A DNA stretch of 64,000 nt from Venturia oleaginea (taxonomy: Eukaryota; Ascomycota; Dothideomycetes; Venturiales; Venturiaceae): the NCBI GenBank assembly GCA_013176395.1, contig JABMLP010000007.1, positions 930,001-994,000 of the forward strand, written 5' to 3'. Below, one piece after another: positions 1-10,740 of the stretch. The notes beneath the pieces are model-generated. The model ran no database searches and was not told the origin of the DNA. It was given only the letters and a program-made list of their open reading frames with translations. Numbering within the stretch: the first letter of the stretch is position 1; the number at the start of each line of letters is the position of its first letter. The translations under genes and the position numbers were made by a program.

Positions 1-631
1 TCTATAAACTCATCATTGGTTTGGCTTTGACTCGTGAGTTCAAGACAGACACCGCCAACGTTGCATGGTGGACTGGTAAATGGTACAGCATGGGTTGGCA
101 CAGTGTTTCCCAACCAGGGCGCGAGTTTCTTTGTAAAATTACCGAGTTGGGATACTTTGCTGGTGACTTCATCCTCGGTCACATCCTTCTCTTCATCATG
201 TTGCCAGCTCTCTTGGTGCCCATGATTGATACGGTTCACTCCGTGATGCTCTTCTGGCTCCGACCAAGGTATGTTCATTTACTCTATTCGATTGTTATAT
301 TGTACTAATTGCACCTAGCCGACAAATCCGACCTCCAATTTACTCACTGAAGCAATCGAAGCTGAGGAAGAGACGAGTGATCCGATTCGCCATCCTGTAC
401 TTCGTGATGCTTGTCGTCTTTATTGCGCTCATTGTCGGTCCATTGGTCGCTGGCAAGTACATCACTGGCTTCACACTTCCACTGCAGCTTGCCCAACCCA
501 CGGGCCTCAACCGCAACGACACCATCTCGTCGGAAACCGGAACGGCTGTCAATGGCGGCGCAGCGCCGACGGATGGTGCTGCAGCTACCTCCACGGCGGC
601 AGCTCGCCGACTCCTCGCTCGCCACTACTAG
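1..631 (+). CDS. FKS1: 1,3-beta-glucan synthase catalytic subunit, C-terminal part
   Basis: Membrane enzyme that polymerises UDP-glucose into cell-wall beta-1,3-glucan, normally about 1,900 residues. Only the last ~190 residues are in the window, and the gene enters from the left edge. Exons are 1-268 and 319-631, with a 50-bp intron (GTATGT...CTAG) that splits a serine codon; joining them gives the family's continuous segment around LRPSRQIRPPIYSLKQ. The motif GKWYSMGWHSVSQPGREFLC and two hydrophobic helices, one per exon (around 170-240 and 375-450), match the conserved C-terminal membrane region of fungal FKS proteins. The tail is Ala/Thr/Ser-rich and ends RRLLARHY. Family assignment is from recognised conserved sequence; the start lies outside the window. 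Confidence 0.95.
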
Positions 632-1523
632 TGCCAGATTTTCGATGATACCATCTTTTTCATGCTGCCTTTTAGCGCCTCACAGTTGCAGCCAGTCATT
701 TTGAACACCAAAGTCTGAATGCTTTCAAAGTCTCCGATACTGTATACAGCGCGCACCACACACAACGTCGTCCGACACATTGCACAGGACGCATCCTACT
801 TAATCAGCATGGCTAGTTCTGCTTAGATTGCATCGACAGCTCATTGGCGCTCGGGTTTGCGTGGGATCCCTGACGACCTTTTTGCTTTCTTTCTGGGTCT
901 TTCACTTCGTTGCAGCTGGGGATGGAGAATAGATATAATGACTTGTAGAGGATCACATTTCTTGGGAGGTGTTGCTGGTCATAGTGCTCGGGTTCTTCTC
1001 ATTTCTTTTGTTCGTAAGTACAGAAACTTGGGGAACGATGGTATACATAGCCCAATATGAAAGCAAATGTATATCAGATCACAATGTCGATCGTTTCTCT
1101 TTGAACTTGCTTGTTACCCGCTGCTTGCTCTGTAACAGCATTGTTGCGTACCTGAGAGTGTACCGTGCTCTACCTTAAAGATAGTGTTAGACCGCCCCGT
1201 GGACCGTGGTTGTGCCCTTGGCTGTGGATTTAGGTAGATATTTCTTCGCACCACCACAAAGCCCAACGGACATTATGACTGGGTGTTGACATTGTATTCA
1301 TATTCCTAGGAGAATGATGCAAGACCCGTGTTTTTGAAGTATGGCAGGCCCGGCGTTAAGGGAAAGGGGCAGTCAGGCACGAGATTGCTTTGATTTACAT
1401 TTCCGAGCTTTAGCGCTGCCCTGACACGACACCCCTTCGTCACCTCTCCATTTCTCACCTCCGTTCTCGAGACTCCTTCGCGATTTCCTTCCCATACGCT
1501 ACAGACTCATTCCTACCACCGCC
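632..1523. other. intergenic region between FKS1 and LCB1
   Basis: No supported gene. It should hold the FKS1 3' UTR and the LCB1 promoter. A pyrimidine-rich stretch (about 1425-1480, CACCTCTCCATTTCTCACC type) lies just upstream of the LCB1 start, as is common in fungal promoters. Short ORFs here have no recognisable content. Confidence 0.5.
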
Positions 1524-3393
1524 ATGGACGTTTCCGACGCTCAAAATGCGTTTGCGCACTATTCCAACGTTGCGTCTGCTCAGTTCAACAAAATGCCCGG
1601 TTCCGCCATCATCCTGCGATACATCCGTTCCTCGTACCAAAACGATCCCATTCGATCCGCCGTGGAGCTTTTCCTGTTTCTATTTGCAGTCGTATACCTA
1701 GCGAGACCGAGTTACTCCACCAAGAAAGGCGTGAAGCAAGGCCTGAGGAGGGAGGAGATTGACGACCTGATTGAGGACTGGTCCCCGGAGCCCTTGGTGG
1801 CGCCAGAGACGGAGCAAGAGAAAGCCGAGAACGAGAGGAGACCTGTTATTGTTGGACCTACTGGACCTAAATCACGAATCCAGACTGCTGGTGGCAGCCG
1901 CCCTGTCACGAACCTGGCCAGCTACAATTTCTACAATTTCAATGCCAATGAGACGTTGAAGGAAAAGGCTATCGCTACGTTGCGGAAATACGGGGTTGGT
2001 CCTTGCGGACCGCCTGGTTTCTACGGGACGCAGGATTGTCATATGGCTACTGAGCAGGAGATTGCAAGGCATCTTGAAACTCCTGCCTGTATTGTTTATG
2101 CGCAGGCCTTTTCGACCATCTCGTCTGTCATTCCGGCTTTCAGTAAGAGAGGAGATATTATCGTGGCGGATAAGGCCGTCAATTACTCCATCCGCAAAGG
2201 TCTGCAAATCAGCAGGAGCACGGTTTTCTGGTATGAGCACAACGACATGAACGATTTGGAGAGGGTGTTGTTGAAGGTCATGCGCGATCAATCGAAGAAG
2301 CCGCTTACAAGACGATTCATTGTCTCTGAGGGCTTGTTCGAGAATGTTGGAGATGTTGTGGATTTGCCTAAGCTGGTAAGCAGGCGATTTGGATCATGAC
2401 AGCATCACTTCCTAATCATGCTACAGATTGAACTTAAACTGCGCTACAAATTCAGACTCATCCTCGACGAGACCTGGTCTTATGGCGTCCTCGGCGCAAC
2501 AGGTCGTGGTGTTACTGAAGCCCAAAACGTCGACTCAAACGAAGTCGACATGCTCATTGGATCTCTCGCTGGCCCAATCAATGCTGGTGGAGGATTCTGC
2601 GCTGGATCGCCCGAAGTCGTCGAACACCAGCGTATCATGGCTGCTGCATACACCTTCTCTGCAGCTCTTCCAGCTATGCTCGCAACGACGGCGAGTGAGA
2701 CAATCAAGTTATTGCAAGATCAACCGGAACTGGGTGAGAAGCTACAGGACAATATCGACACCATGTGGTCACAATTTGATCCCAAGAACTTCCCAAAGCA
2801 ACAGTGGGTTGTTTGTAGGAGTGACAAGCAGAACCCAATTATGCTCTTTGTGTTGAAGGAGGACTTGATTGCCAGATACAATATTTCGGTCGCAGACCAG
2901 GAACTCATCATGCAGGAGATTGTCGATGAGGTATTTGACTGCCCTTTCTTTTGGGGCTTGGGAAAATGCTAAATTGATGTCAGGCTGTCAAGAAGGACGT
3001 GCTCATTACCCGCCTCAAGAAAATGCCCCCCACCCTCGGTGCCTCCTCCCGCGAACAAGAATGGCAAGCTCAGCCTGCGTTGAAGATTTGCATGACGAGT
3101 GGCCTTTCAAAAAAGGAAGTGGAGAACACAGGCACCACGATCAGGAGATGCATTCATACTGTTATGGAGAGGAGGAAGTTCAAGAGGTGATCATCTTTCA
3201 CCTTCTCCTCTAACCTTTGTTTGAATAGACTTTGTGTTAACATGGGCGTAGTTCGGCGTCTTCGGTGTCGATTTTCTCCCGCAAGGCGACTTCTCCTAGA
3301 GCGGAGGCCTCTGTCCAGCCGGCTGAGATGAAACAGCAGGTTGTTAAGAGTAAGAGTCATTGGAAGGGTGTTAGGTGGGCGAGTGATGTTTGA
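1524..3393 (+). CDS. LCB1: serine palmitoyltransferase subunit 1
   Basis: Subunit of the ER-membrane enzyme condensing serine with palmitoyl-CoA, the first step of sphingolipid synthesis; it pairs with LCB2, which carries the PLP lysine. Exons are 1524-2375, 2427-2930, 2984-3186 and probably 3252-3393. An N-terminal membrane segment (residues ~50-65, VELFLFLFAVVYLA) precedes the aminotransferase fold. YGVGPCGPPGFYGT holds the conserved cysteine altered in human HSAN1, and LDETWSYGVLGATGRG lies where catalytic paralogues bind PLP but without the lysine, as expected for LCB1. The ATG follows a pyrimidine-rich leader. The last exon is inferred: reading through gives a stop at 3188-3190 (520 aa), whereas splicing 3187-3251 adds ~45 basic, Ser-rich residues (566 aa) in frame. 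Identity is firm; the C-terminus is uncertain. Confidence 0.92.
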
Positions 3394-3853
3394 CTGGGAT
3401 TGAAGGAATGTCTTGTACCATCACCTCCTCAACTATTTACCTCTTTTGCTACGGAGCGTCCTAATGTCAATAAAGTTTTCTTCAATGCAACACTTTTAAA
3501 TGGAGATATCGCCTGCTGCCTATTGGCATTGGAGGCGCAATCGCAATATGGATTTTTCCGGCGGGAAAATACGCTATCATGGCGGAAATTTGTTTCGGGT
3601 ATGAAGGGCTGAGCTCCGACCATGCAAACACTGGATAAACTCGATAGATCATCCCTGACGACCACGTTCTGAAACATGAATGTCCTCCGAGTATCTCTGG
3701 TGACGTCTCCCTAAACCCGTCTGCATTTACAGTATATTGATAGCTGCAGAAGGCAACCCTACTACGTCCTCTAATAAGTTATTTCACAGCCATATCTTGG
3801 CCTCGCGAGAATCTTATATTCGAACCATACTCGCCTTAACACAACTGGTAACC
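3394..3853. other. intergenic region between LCB1 and the AA9 gene
   Basis: No supported gene. The two short opposing ORFs have no recognisable motif. The segment before 3854 is presumably the promoter of the AA9 gene. Confidence 0.45.
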
Positions 3854-4694
3854 ATGTCGTCCTCAACTCTCTGTTACCTCTCCATCGTGTTCCTTTTGGC
3901 ATCACAAATCCCTGCACATGGCCACGTCTATGAAATCGTCGCGAATGGGCAATCCTACCAGGGCTATTCGCCAAATTTTCAATATATGAATCCAGCCCCC
4001 AAAGTTCCAGCTTGGAGTGCAGGTGGATACGGGCAAGGCGGAATCTTTGCGGACCAATACGCAAATGTAAGTCCTCTAGCTCCCATCCCCTCATTCCCTT
4101 CCTGTCGTCTTGTCGACCTATACTCATGTTACTAACATTCAACAGCTCCCAATCATCTGCCACGACGACGCAAAACCCGCTGCCTCCTACGCTGCCGTAA
4201 CGGCCGGCTCCGCGATAGAGATCCGATGGACACCATGGACTCCTTCTCACCGCGGTCCCATCATATCCTACCTCGCCCCCTGTCCCAACGATAACTGTCT
4301 GAACGCCCTCCCCGCCTCCCTCAAATTCACCAAATTCGCCGAAGCCGGTCTCCTCGCTGGCGGCAGTTTCGAAAAACAATTCTGGGCGACTGATAAATTA
4401 ATCAAAGAGAATTAGACCGTTAGTGTGACAATTCCCCAGAATTTGAAGAGTGGGAAGTATGTATTGAGACATGAGCTTATTGCGTTGCATGCTGCGGGCG
4501 CGGTTGGGGGAGCGCAGAACTATCCGCAGTGTTTTAATCTTGAGGTTAGTGGGACGGGCACGAAGGTGTTGCCTGAGGGGACGCCGGGGACGAAGCTATA
4601 TACGCCGAGTGAGAACGGGATTGTTTTCAATCTTATTAGGCCGCTTGCCGACGGGGATTATAGGATTCCTGGGCCGGCTCTTGTAAAGATATAA
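3854..4694 (+). pseudogene. AA9 lytic polysaccharide monooxygenase with an in-frame stop
   Basis: Secreted copper enzyme that oxidatively cleaves cellulose. Exons 3854-4066 and 4146-4694 are joined by a 79-bp intron (GTAAGT...ACAG). A signal peptide of ~23 residues ends at ...PAHG, leaving His1 of the copper brace at HVYEIV. The second copper His is in PSHRGP, and the conserved Gln/Tyr lie in [10 protein letters not shown]. The full frame is ~252 residues, typical of a one-domain AA9 without a CBM1. A TAG at 4413-4415 interrupts the frame just before TVSVTIPQ; the sequence continues in the same frame for another 93 codons to TAA at 4692-4694. AA9 proteins often have Trp at this place, so TGG to TAG is likely. 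Truncation would lose the Gln/Tyr part of the active site. A sequencing error or readthrough cannot be excluded. Confidence 0.85.
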
Positions 4695-5301
4695 CAGTGG
4701 TGGTGAGAAATGGCAATAGATTCGAAGGACGATCGGGTTTCGTGGGGCTGGCGGTGAGATGAAAATAGTTAAGTGATATTGGTGGCTTTGACAACGTGCT
4801 GGTTAACGATCTCTAGCCTCCTACCACAGTATTTTCGAATCACATACCAGTTATAGATACCAGCCCGCATAGAGCCCGACTTGACAGCATCTTTCTACGT
4901 GGACAAATAGTCTCCCAAGACAAGATTAGCCCCCCATCTTGCCCAGTATCAATGATCATGCTTGCAATCCAACAGCTTAAAGCATTCGATCTATTATTCA
5001 GGAAAGAGCACCGAGATGTATGTTTAGAAGAATGCAGAGATATTCAAGGCCGCTGATAGAGATAATGATGAGAAAATGAGTCTTTCTGAGTACTTTACTA
5101 GGATTGACCTCTTGACAGAGCCACATGGCCCAGGACCCTATGGATATTGGCCAAAAGTGACCAGTGTGAGCGCCATTTAAAAAGCCCATTTCCGCACCAT
5201 CCCACCAGCGCGTCCAACTTCAAGCAAATATGATATCTCTCTAACCGCCATGGCGATTCTCTGCACCTGTCTCTCCAATTCTGATGTCCAGACAAACCTA
5301 T
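4695..5301. other. intergenic region, convergent 3' ends
   Basis: No supported gene. The region separates the 3' end of the plus-strand AA9 gene from the 3' end of the minus-strand F-box-like gene, so it should contain two terminators. No repeat recognised. Confidence 0.45.
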
Positions 5302-7338
5302 TTAACGCCTTGTGTCCACTGCGTTATTTCCAAAAAGACTGTGCCCTTGGTTATCCGATCCCTTCTTTTTGTCCAAGGCCAAAATTCGTGCTTCCCGAAG
5401 GTTGTTCAAATCACTACTGAACCCCCCATTGTTCAACCACTCATTGACTTCGCGATTATCTGCGAGCTCCTGATGGAACGCGATAGACTCTGCAGCTGGC
5501 GTTGCGTCGACAATGAGGTCGTCGAGGTCGTAGTCTTCGTCTTCGAGTTCCTGGGGATCGAAGAGTTCTTCACCGTCGTCGTAGTGCATGTCTTCATCGT
5601 CATCAGTATCAAAGTGAACGCTGTCGTCATCTTTGCCTACGTCGGCATCCCAAAGACTGTCCTCGCGAGCGTTCTTCTTGGGGCTGAGTGAGTAAGCATG
5701 ATCCTTGCGATCCTCGTCATCGGGTTCGGGAGACCATGTATCCTCTCGCCAATGTTTCTTGAAAATACTCTCTGTGACTCGGGATTCAATTTCGTTCTGT
5801 AGCAGCTGGGCCTTGGTGAGAACAAGGCATCCGGCTGTAGCTAGGCCAAGCTTCTTCTCTTCTGATTTCTTCTCGACCTCCTGCTTCTTTCCCTCCAGCT
5901 TCTCAACCACTTCTTTGCTAATATCGTCGGGCACCTTGTAAACCACCTCCATCTTCTGGCAACCTGCCAAATGTCCGTAATCTTTGGATTCTCCAATCTG
6001 CGTGAGCGGCTCCAACATTTTGAAAGCATCATGGAGAATATGTTGCTTATTGGCAGCTTTCGTTTTGTACGCCTCAGAGCTCCCAGCTCCATTACCGTTC
6101 CATTCGAGATCAAATTTGACGCAGACAGTCTGCTCACGACCAGCATGCTTGGCCATGTAATCTTTCAGCTCAGTGACGATCTGCCTGACCTCGGTGGTTC
6201 GCTCCTCCGACTCCAACACGGCTCGATGGGCGATAACGATGTTTATGTTGACATACCTGACCTTGGAGATGATTTCGTTGTGCAGAATGGAGGCGGCCCG
6301 ACGTACGTTGGTCTTGGTACAGGATTGAACAGGCGGATCAACGGATGGGGGACCGAACAACTGTTGCGCCGGGTTGCCGGGCATGGCCTGCGATTGGCTA
6401 TGGGACTGGAAGTTGGCAGCGGGCTGGCCGTTGGGTGCGGGCTGGCCGTTGGGGGCGAGGAGCTGCTGCGTCTGTGAGAAAGGTCTTCGCCGTGCTCGCG
6501 TACGTAAATAGGACTGTGTTGTTCTTGTGCAAGAGGTATTTCGGCTGGGGGCTGGAAGCTTAATGCAGTCAATCATGAAATATGCGTTGGCATAGTAGAA
6601 CTTGAGATTGAGTGTGACGTATGCATTGGCGTTCAGTACGTTCCAAGCCTCCTTCGCGATATCTTTGCTGACTGCGAGAATGCTCGGATAGCAGCTGATG
6701 CGTGGCTTCTCGACAATGTCGGTTTGCTGCTGTCGATAATCGATCAGTAGATAAGAATATCTTCCGAAAAGTCAGCATAAAGCCACATCAAAGCCACAAA
6801 GAACTTACACTATATTACGAAGTTCTGACGGTAGAGCCATGAAGGGTATATGCATTTCCTTGTCTTGAGCCATAAGAGCGTCGATCATATCATCTTTGAA
6901 CGATGCCTGTGAGGAGGTGAGGGGCAACAAGGTCTTTCTCTTAGTGATGAATTGCCAAAGGTCACTGTCGGACTGCTTGCCGTACCATGCGCGTCGCTTA
7001 GAGTCTTCTTTCTTTCCTCTGGTAGCATCGTGAAGTGCTGACTCCATGTATTGGGCCATGATAGCGTCGATAATATCTTCTCTTGTCTTCCAGTCCTTGA
7101 CACCTGCTTCAATTCCTCTCTCGAGGATGAACTTCCGGAGATCACGGTCGGATTGTTCATCGTACCATGCGCGTCGCTTACAGGCCGCTTCGTTGGCACG
7201 TATGGCGTCGCAAAGTTCTTCCTCTGTGTGCATGTCCTCCGGATCGGAGTTGTGGTCCTGGATTGTGGGGGTTTGTGGTCTTCCATCCAGCTCATCATCC
7301 GAGCTGTCCCAGTCGGGATCCCACGGGAAGGTTGACAT
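5302..7338 (-). CDS. F-box-like (2EXR-type) protein with SAP-like repeats and acidic tail
   Basis: Two exons, 7338-6809 and 6760-5302, are joined by a 48-bp intron (GTAAGT...GGAAG); splicing joins the motif LPSELRNIV to YSYLLIDYRQQ and gives 662 residues. LPSELRN-IVY-YLL is the F-box-like/2EXR signature common in fungal proteins, followed by a predicted beta segment ISCYPSILAVSKDIAKEAW. Residues ~50-165 hold two copies of a unit: RRAWYDEQSDRDLRKFI then TREDIIDAIMAQ, and RRAWYGKQSDSDLWQFI then FKDDMIDALMAQ. Their spacing resembles a SAP helix-turn-helix. Then come a Gln/Asn/Pro-rich linker, a charged coiled-coil-prone stretch (EVVEKLEGKKQEVEKK) and a strongly Asp/Glu-rich C-terminus. Function unknown; F-box-like members may be ubiquitin-ligase adaptors, but that is inference. 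Confidence 0.75.
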
Positions 7339-7949
7339 GTTGTGCTGTGTAATTGGTAGCAGTGCTGACTGAGCGCAGAAAGATGTGGTGGTTGATTGTG
7401 TCTTGGTAAGGAGGTTGTCGTCTGCGCGGTGATGAGCAATCGTAATTAAGGGACGAGAAGAATGCGGTCGTTTGTATTGTATCGGGAAAGAGCCTGTACG
7501 TCGTTTAGACTTTGCAACACCACAGGTTTGGTAATGTTACCATACAAAAGCACAAAACACGTGAGTCAAACTGTTATGAAAATTAAACAGTAGACTGGAC
7601 CAATTGTGTCCACGCTGTCTATAGGCCTATCAGATCATGTCCACGATGAGTTAAAGTAAGAATGAATCACAATACTTATGCATCCAGCCTTCGTACATTG
7701 AGCATTCAGCTCGAGCCCAGCTACCTGACCATGATTTTCCAAGTTTTGACAATTACTCACAGATGAAGACATGTAACGAGATTATGCATTATCAGGGAAG
7801 ATATCTTCATGAATCTGGAGTCAAACATGTCCATCTCTTGTGGCATATCCTTATCCCCACGCCTTCCGGCCAAGCAGTCAAACCAACATCCGAAACACCC
7901 TCCAGATCCAAATCTCTCCGACTATATCGCATGAGTTTCAAGTCTCTTT
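7339..7949. other. intergenic region
   Basis: Upstream of the F-box-like gene and downstream of the small Cys-rich gene, both on the minus strand. No supported gene, RNA or repeat seen. Confidence 0.45.
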
Positions 7950-8522
7950 TCACATTACAGCACAGCAGGTTGTACTCTCCACGCCGGGATGGCCTTTTCC
8001 AGGTCCAAATCCAAACTTGATACCATTCTTCTCGTTCTTGATCACCCGGACATATCTCATATCGTAGTCCCCGCACCAGTCACACCAAGGGCAGTTGCGA
8101 CGAGGGGCTTGGACTTGAGGAAACGGTGGTATAGATTGTGAGCAGGTCAGCGAGCCTTTGGCAAACATTGGACAGGTGATGAGGTTGTTCGTAGGAGCAC
8201 AACGGTCGATTAGGGATAGCCAGCAGTGGCCGCATTCGGATTCGTAGTTGATACATTCGCACATAGCTGAACAATGGGTTAGACGGGTGGTAAGCACGAT
8301 GGAGAAATGCATACTGCTTGAGGACAACTCCAAATTCCCGGGCGACAAATTACAGGCTAAGAGATTGGAGATGGGTTCTTCCCAATAGGAGCTGCAGCCG
8401 AATTGGAGTAGGAGAGCTGTGGTCCCTTCAGAAGCAGTGAAGATGTCTTGATGGATGCGATCTAGTAGCGGGAGAGTCGTTGGCCGGACATTTTTAATGT
8501 AATAACGACACCACCCACACAC
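7950..8522 (-). CDS. small Cys-rich fungal protein ending in a CaaX-like motif
   Basis: The clearly conserved-looking part starts at the ATG at 8264 (MCECINYESECGHCW) and runs to 7950 (104 aa), with pairs such as CPWCDWC and C-x-C. Small fungal proteins that begin with MC and carry a CGH motif are common and of unknown function. The C-terminus is TTCCAVM, a possible Caa-M prenylation box. Upstream, a 48-bp GT-AG intron (8314-8267) would join in frame to a further exon, 8522-8315, giving 174 aa; that exon has no recognised content, so the intron may lie in the 5' UTR. It lies 53 bp beyond the stop of the SDHAF3 gene on the same strand. No function is claimed. Confidence 0.55.
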   Translation of the reverse strand: MCGWCRYYIKNVRPTTLPLLDRIHQDIFTASEGTTALLLQFGCSSYWEEPISNLLACNLSPGNLELSSSSMHFSIVLTTRLTHCSAMCECINYESECGHCWLSLIDRCAPTNNLITCPMFAKGSLTCSQSIPPFPQVQAPRRNCPWCDWCGDYDMRYVRVIKNEKNGIKFGFGPGKGHPGVESTTCCAVM

Positions 8523-8575
8523 ATCACGGTCTTCATTTGGCTATCAATGGCTCGTCTCGGGCGCATGAGGGGTGC

Positions 8576-9077
8576 TCATTTGTCTGGGGTAGATTCGGGA
8601 TCATTCTCTTCGAGATCCTTCTTTCGAATGGCTGTCATGAGCTCGTACAGCTGTACTTTCTGGTCGTCTACAGTCGCCGCATTAGTACCGTGCCATGTCT
8701 AGCCGTGCCATACACCATTACTCACCGCTCATTTTGTCGAAGGTAGCCTGATCGATCGCATCTTCGTTCCAATGTGCACCCTCAATTTTCTGCGCAAAGA
8801 GCTGCCATTGGGTGAGAAATCCGACCTAAAATAAGGTCAGTATGCGTGCTTCTCAATGCCGAGTCAAACATACAATATGCAAAGGATTCTCTACATCCCG
8901 ATGAGCTCTGAATTCCGACTTGATGTATTGATCTCCGAGAACTCTTAGCTCTCCTGGAAGCTTCCTTTGGGCTCTGAGAAGTCGTCGATATAACGGGATC
9001 GGTGGGAGCAATGACAGCGGGACATGGCGTCCTGGACCAGCACTCGTGGTTGCCAAAAGTTTACTGAACACTCTCAT
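8576..9077 (-). CDS. SDHAF3: succinate dehydrogenase assembly factor 3 (ACN9/LYR family)
   Basis: Mitochondrial matrix factor that protects and matures the iron-sulphur subunit of respiratory complex II. Three exons, 9077-8874, 8825-8726 and 8667-8576, give 131 aa, a usual length. The N-terminus is basic and hydroxylated ([19 protein letters not shown]), like a presequence. [16 protein letters not shown] holds the LYR-type motif, and [18 protein letters not shown] and [13 protein letters not shown] are family signatures; the last spans the first splice junction and confirms it. The C-terminus is charged ([16 protein letters not shown]). It is divergent from MTQ2 with 151 bp between start codons. 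Confidence 0.93.
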
Positions 9078-9228
9078 GGTTTCGAGATACAATGTGCGAT
9101 GATCAGGGGTCAATCGGTCTTCACAATAAAGAAGATGGTGAAGTATACATTTCCAGTCTATGACGACGAGGTTGAAGAAACCCTCGGCTTTATTTTCACG
9201 AAACACCAACACCAAAACCATCGCGTCC
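9078..9228. promoter_or_regulatory. bidirectional promoter region SDHAF3 / MTQ2
   Basis: 151 bp separate two divergent start codons (9077 minus and 9229 plus). Both promoters must lie here or overlap the 5' ends of the genes. No specific factor site is claimed. Confidence 0.5.
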
Positions 9229-9984
9229 ATGCTTCCAACGCCCTCCACCTCGCATGTCAACTTCGATCAAGTATATGAGCCGGCAGAAGACTCCTACATG
9301 CTGCTCGATACTCTCTCCAGCGCGTCTGAGACTGCCTTTCTCACAAACAGATTCAACACGACCGGGCCTTCACCCCTCGTAGTCGAAGTCGGCATTGGTT
9401 CAGGAGTCGTATTGGCTTTTGTCACAGCACAGTCCAAGACAATATTCGGCCGAAGAGATGCACTCACCTTCGGAACTGATCTCAACAGCTTTGCCTGTCG
9501 TGCCGCGAAGATCACAATTGAAAGTGCTGCGAAAGAGGCGGGAAAGATATCTGGAACGCTATCAGACACCATGATTGCTGATCTGACAGCCCCTATACGC
9601 GCCAATTTCGTCGATGTCCTCATATTCAATCCTCCATATGTACCTACTGAGCAGCTACCTGATCTGGCTGAGCACGGAGCATACAACGATGACATGATTG
9701 CGGCATCCAAAGCTTTCGAGCGTGACTCTCACATGCTTGCACTGTCTTACGCTGGAGGACGAGATGGAATGGAGACAACCGACCGTCTACTCGAGCAATT
9801 GCCCAAAGTTCTACATCAAGGTCGAGGCGTAGCTTATGTGCTCTTGTGCGCCCAGAACAAACCAATCGAGGTTAAAGAACGGATACAACGATGGCAAGGA
9901 GGGTGGAAGGCGGAAATGGTTGGCTGTAGTGGAAGGCAGGCTGGATGGGAGAAACTACAGATACTGCGCATCTGGCGAGGATGA
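9229..9984 (+). CDS. MTQ2: eRF1 glutamine methyltransferase catalytic subunit (HemK2/N6AMT1-like)
   Basis: SAM-dependent enzyme that methylates the Gln of the GGQ motif in release factor eRF1, working with Trm112. Single exon, 251 aa. The start at 9229 is chosen because the protein then begins [23 protein letters not shown], the family's usual N-terminus; an in-frame ATG at 9160 would add 23 unrelated residues. SAM motif I is [11 protein letters not shown] (residues ~50-60), the acidic motif is GTDLN, and the catalytic NPPY tetrapeptide lies in [12 protein letters not shown] (residues ~130-140). The frame is complete with no break. Confidence 0.94.
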   Translation: MLPTPSTSHVNFDQVYEPAEDSYMLLDTLSSASETAFLTNRFNTTGPSPLVVEVGIGSGVVLAFVTAQSKTIFGRRDALTFGTDLNSFACRAAKITIESAAKEAGKISGTLSDTMIADLTAPIRANFVDVLIFNPPYVPTEQLPDLAEHGAYNDDMIAASKAFERDSHMLALSYAGGRDGMETTDRLLEQLPKVLHQGRGVAYVLLCAQNKPIEVKERIQRWQGGWKAEMVGCSGRQAGWEKLQILRIWRG

Positions 9985-10207
9985 ACAGCTGAAAGTTGCT
10001 CTGCCGACGACCACAAAACTGCAGAGGCTACCAAGTCTATTGTTCCACGGTCCCATGCAGCAAAAGTTCTCGTGCACGAGCTAAAGAAGAGATCGTGACA
10101 GGTAACAGTCAGCAAAAGGCAGTGTGGCATTATCGTCCCCGTTCATGTCTTCAAAGCAAAAGCCAGGGCAATCTAACACAACCACATTGTTGGCTTTTCA
10201 AGGTCGC

Positions 10208-10740
10208 ATGAACTTGCCGCGATTTCTTGCAGTATAACACCCTTCACAAGCAGCGATAAACAAGATGATCAATTCCACAAACAAAATAGATATGTTCAAA
10301 TTCCTCAGGGACTACAAAATGAAAGCACCCTAGGGAAAGGTGGCGAAGGAGAGGCACAATTGTGGCAGCGCACTGCGTCGGCCAGAACATCTGTCTGTAA
10401 CAAAGCTCCCTTTGTCGCGGTGAAAACGATAAAAACAAAAGCAGCCAGATACACCATGGAAGTCGCCTGGACGGAAATGTTAAAGCCACATAAGCACCCG
10501 AATATTGTCGCGTTCTTCGGATTTGCTGAATGGTACCTCAGATCCGAGAGTGTCGGATTGATGCTCGAGTACTGCCGTGGAGGCGATCTCCTCAAGCCTT
10601 GTGAAGGATATGACCAGCAAGAGAAGCATTTCAAGGAGCATGAACGCTGGGATATCACGACATCGCGGGCAGCTCCAGGTTTTTTTTGGTGTGGATCATT
10701 GGGTGCGGGAGGCGGATTTTGGAAAGCTTATTCCAGGTAG
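10208..10740 (+). pseudogene. protein kinase N-lobe fragment
   Basis: One open frame holds a glycine-rich loop LGKGGEGEAQLW, the VAVK lysine in FVAVKTIKTK, a helix C glutamate region, and LKPHKHPNIVAFFGFAEW followed by LMLEYCRGGDLL (hinge). After about position 10650 the kinase pattern stops. HRD and DFG motifs are absent in frame, although VREADFGKL is readable in another frame near 10700. No ATG precedes the loop in frame. This looks like a truncated, frameshifted kinase copy next to the complete kinase at 11,667. It could instead be an exon of an unrecognised spliced gene. Confidence 0.6.

Noticed and set aside
5284..6477. Plus-strand frames of 135 and 168 codons opposite the F-box-like gene
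   Set aside because: Shadows of the spliced minus-strand gene, whose acidic tail gives open antisense frames.
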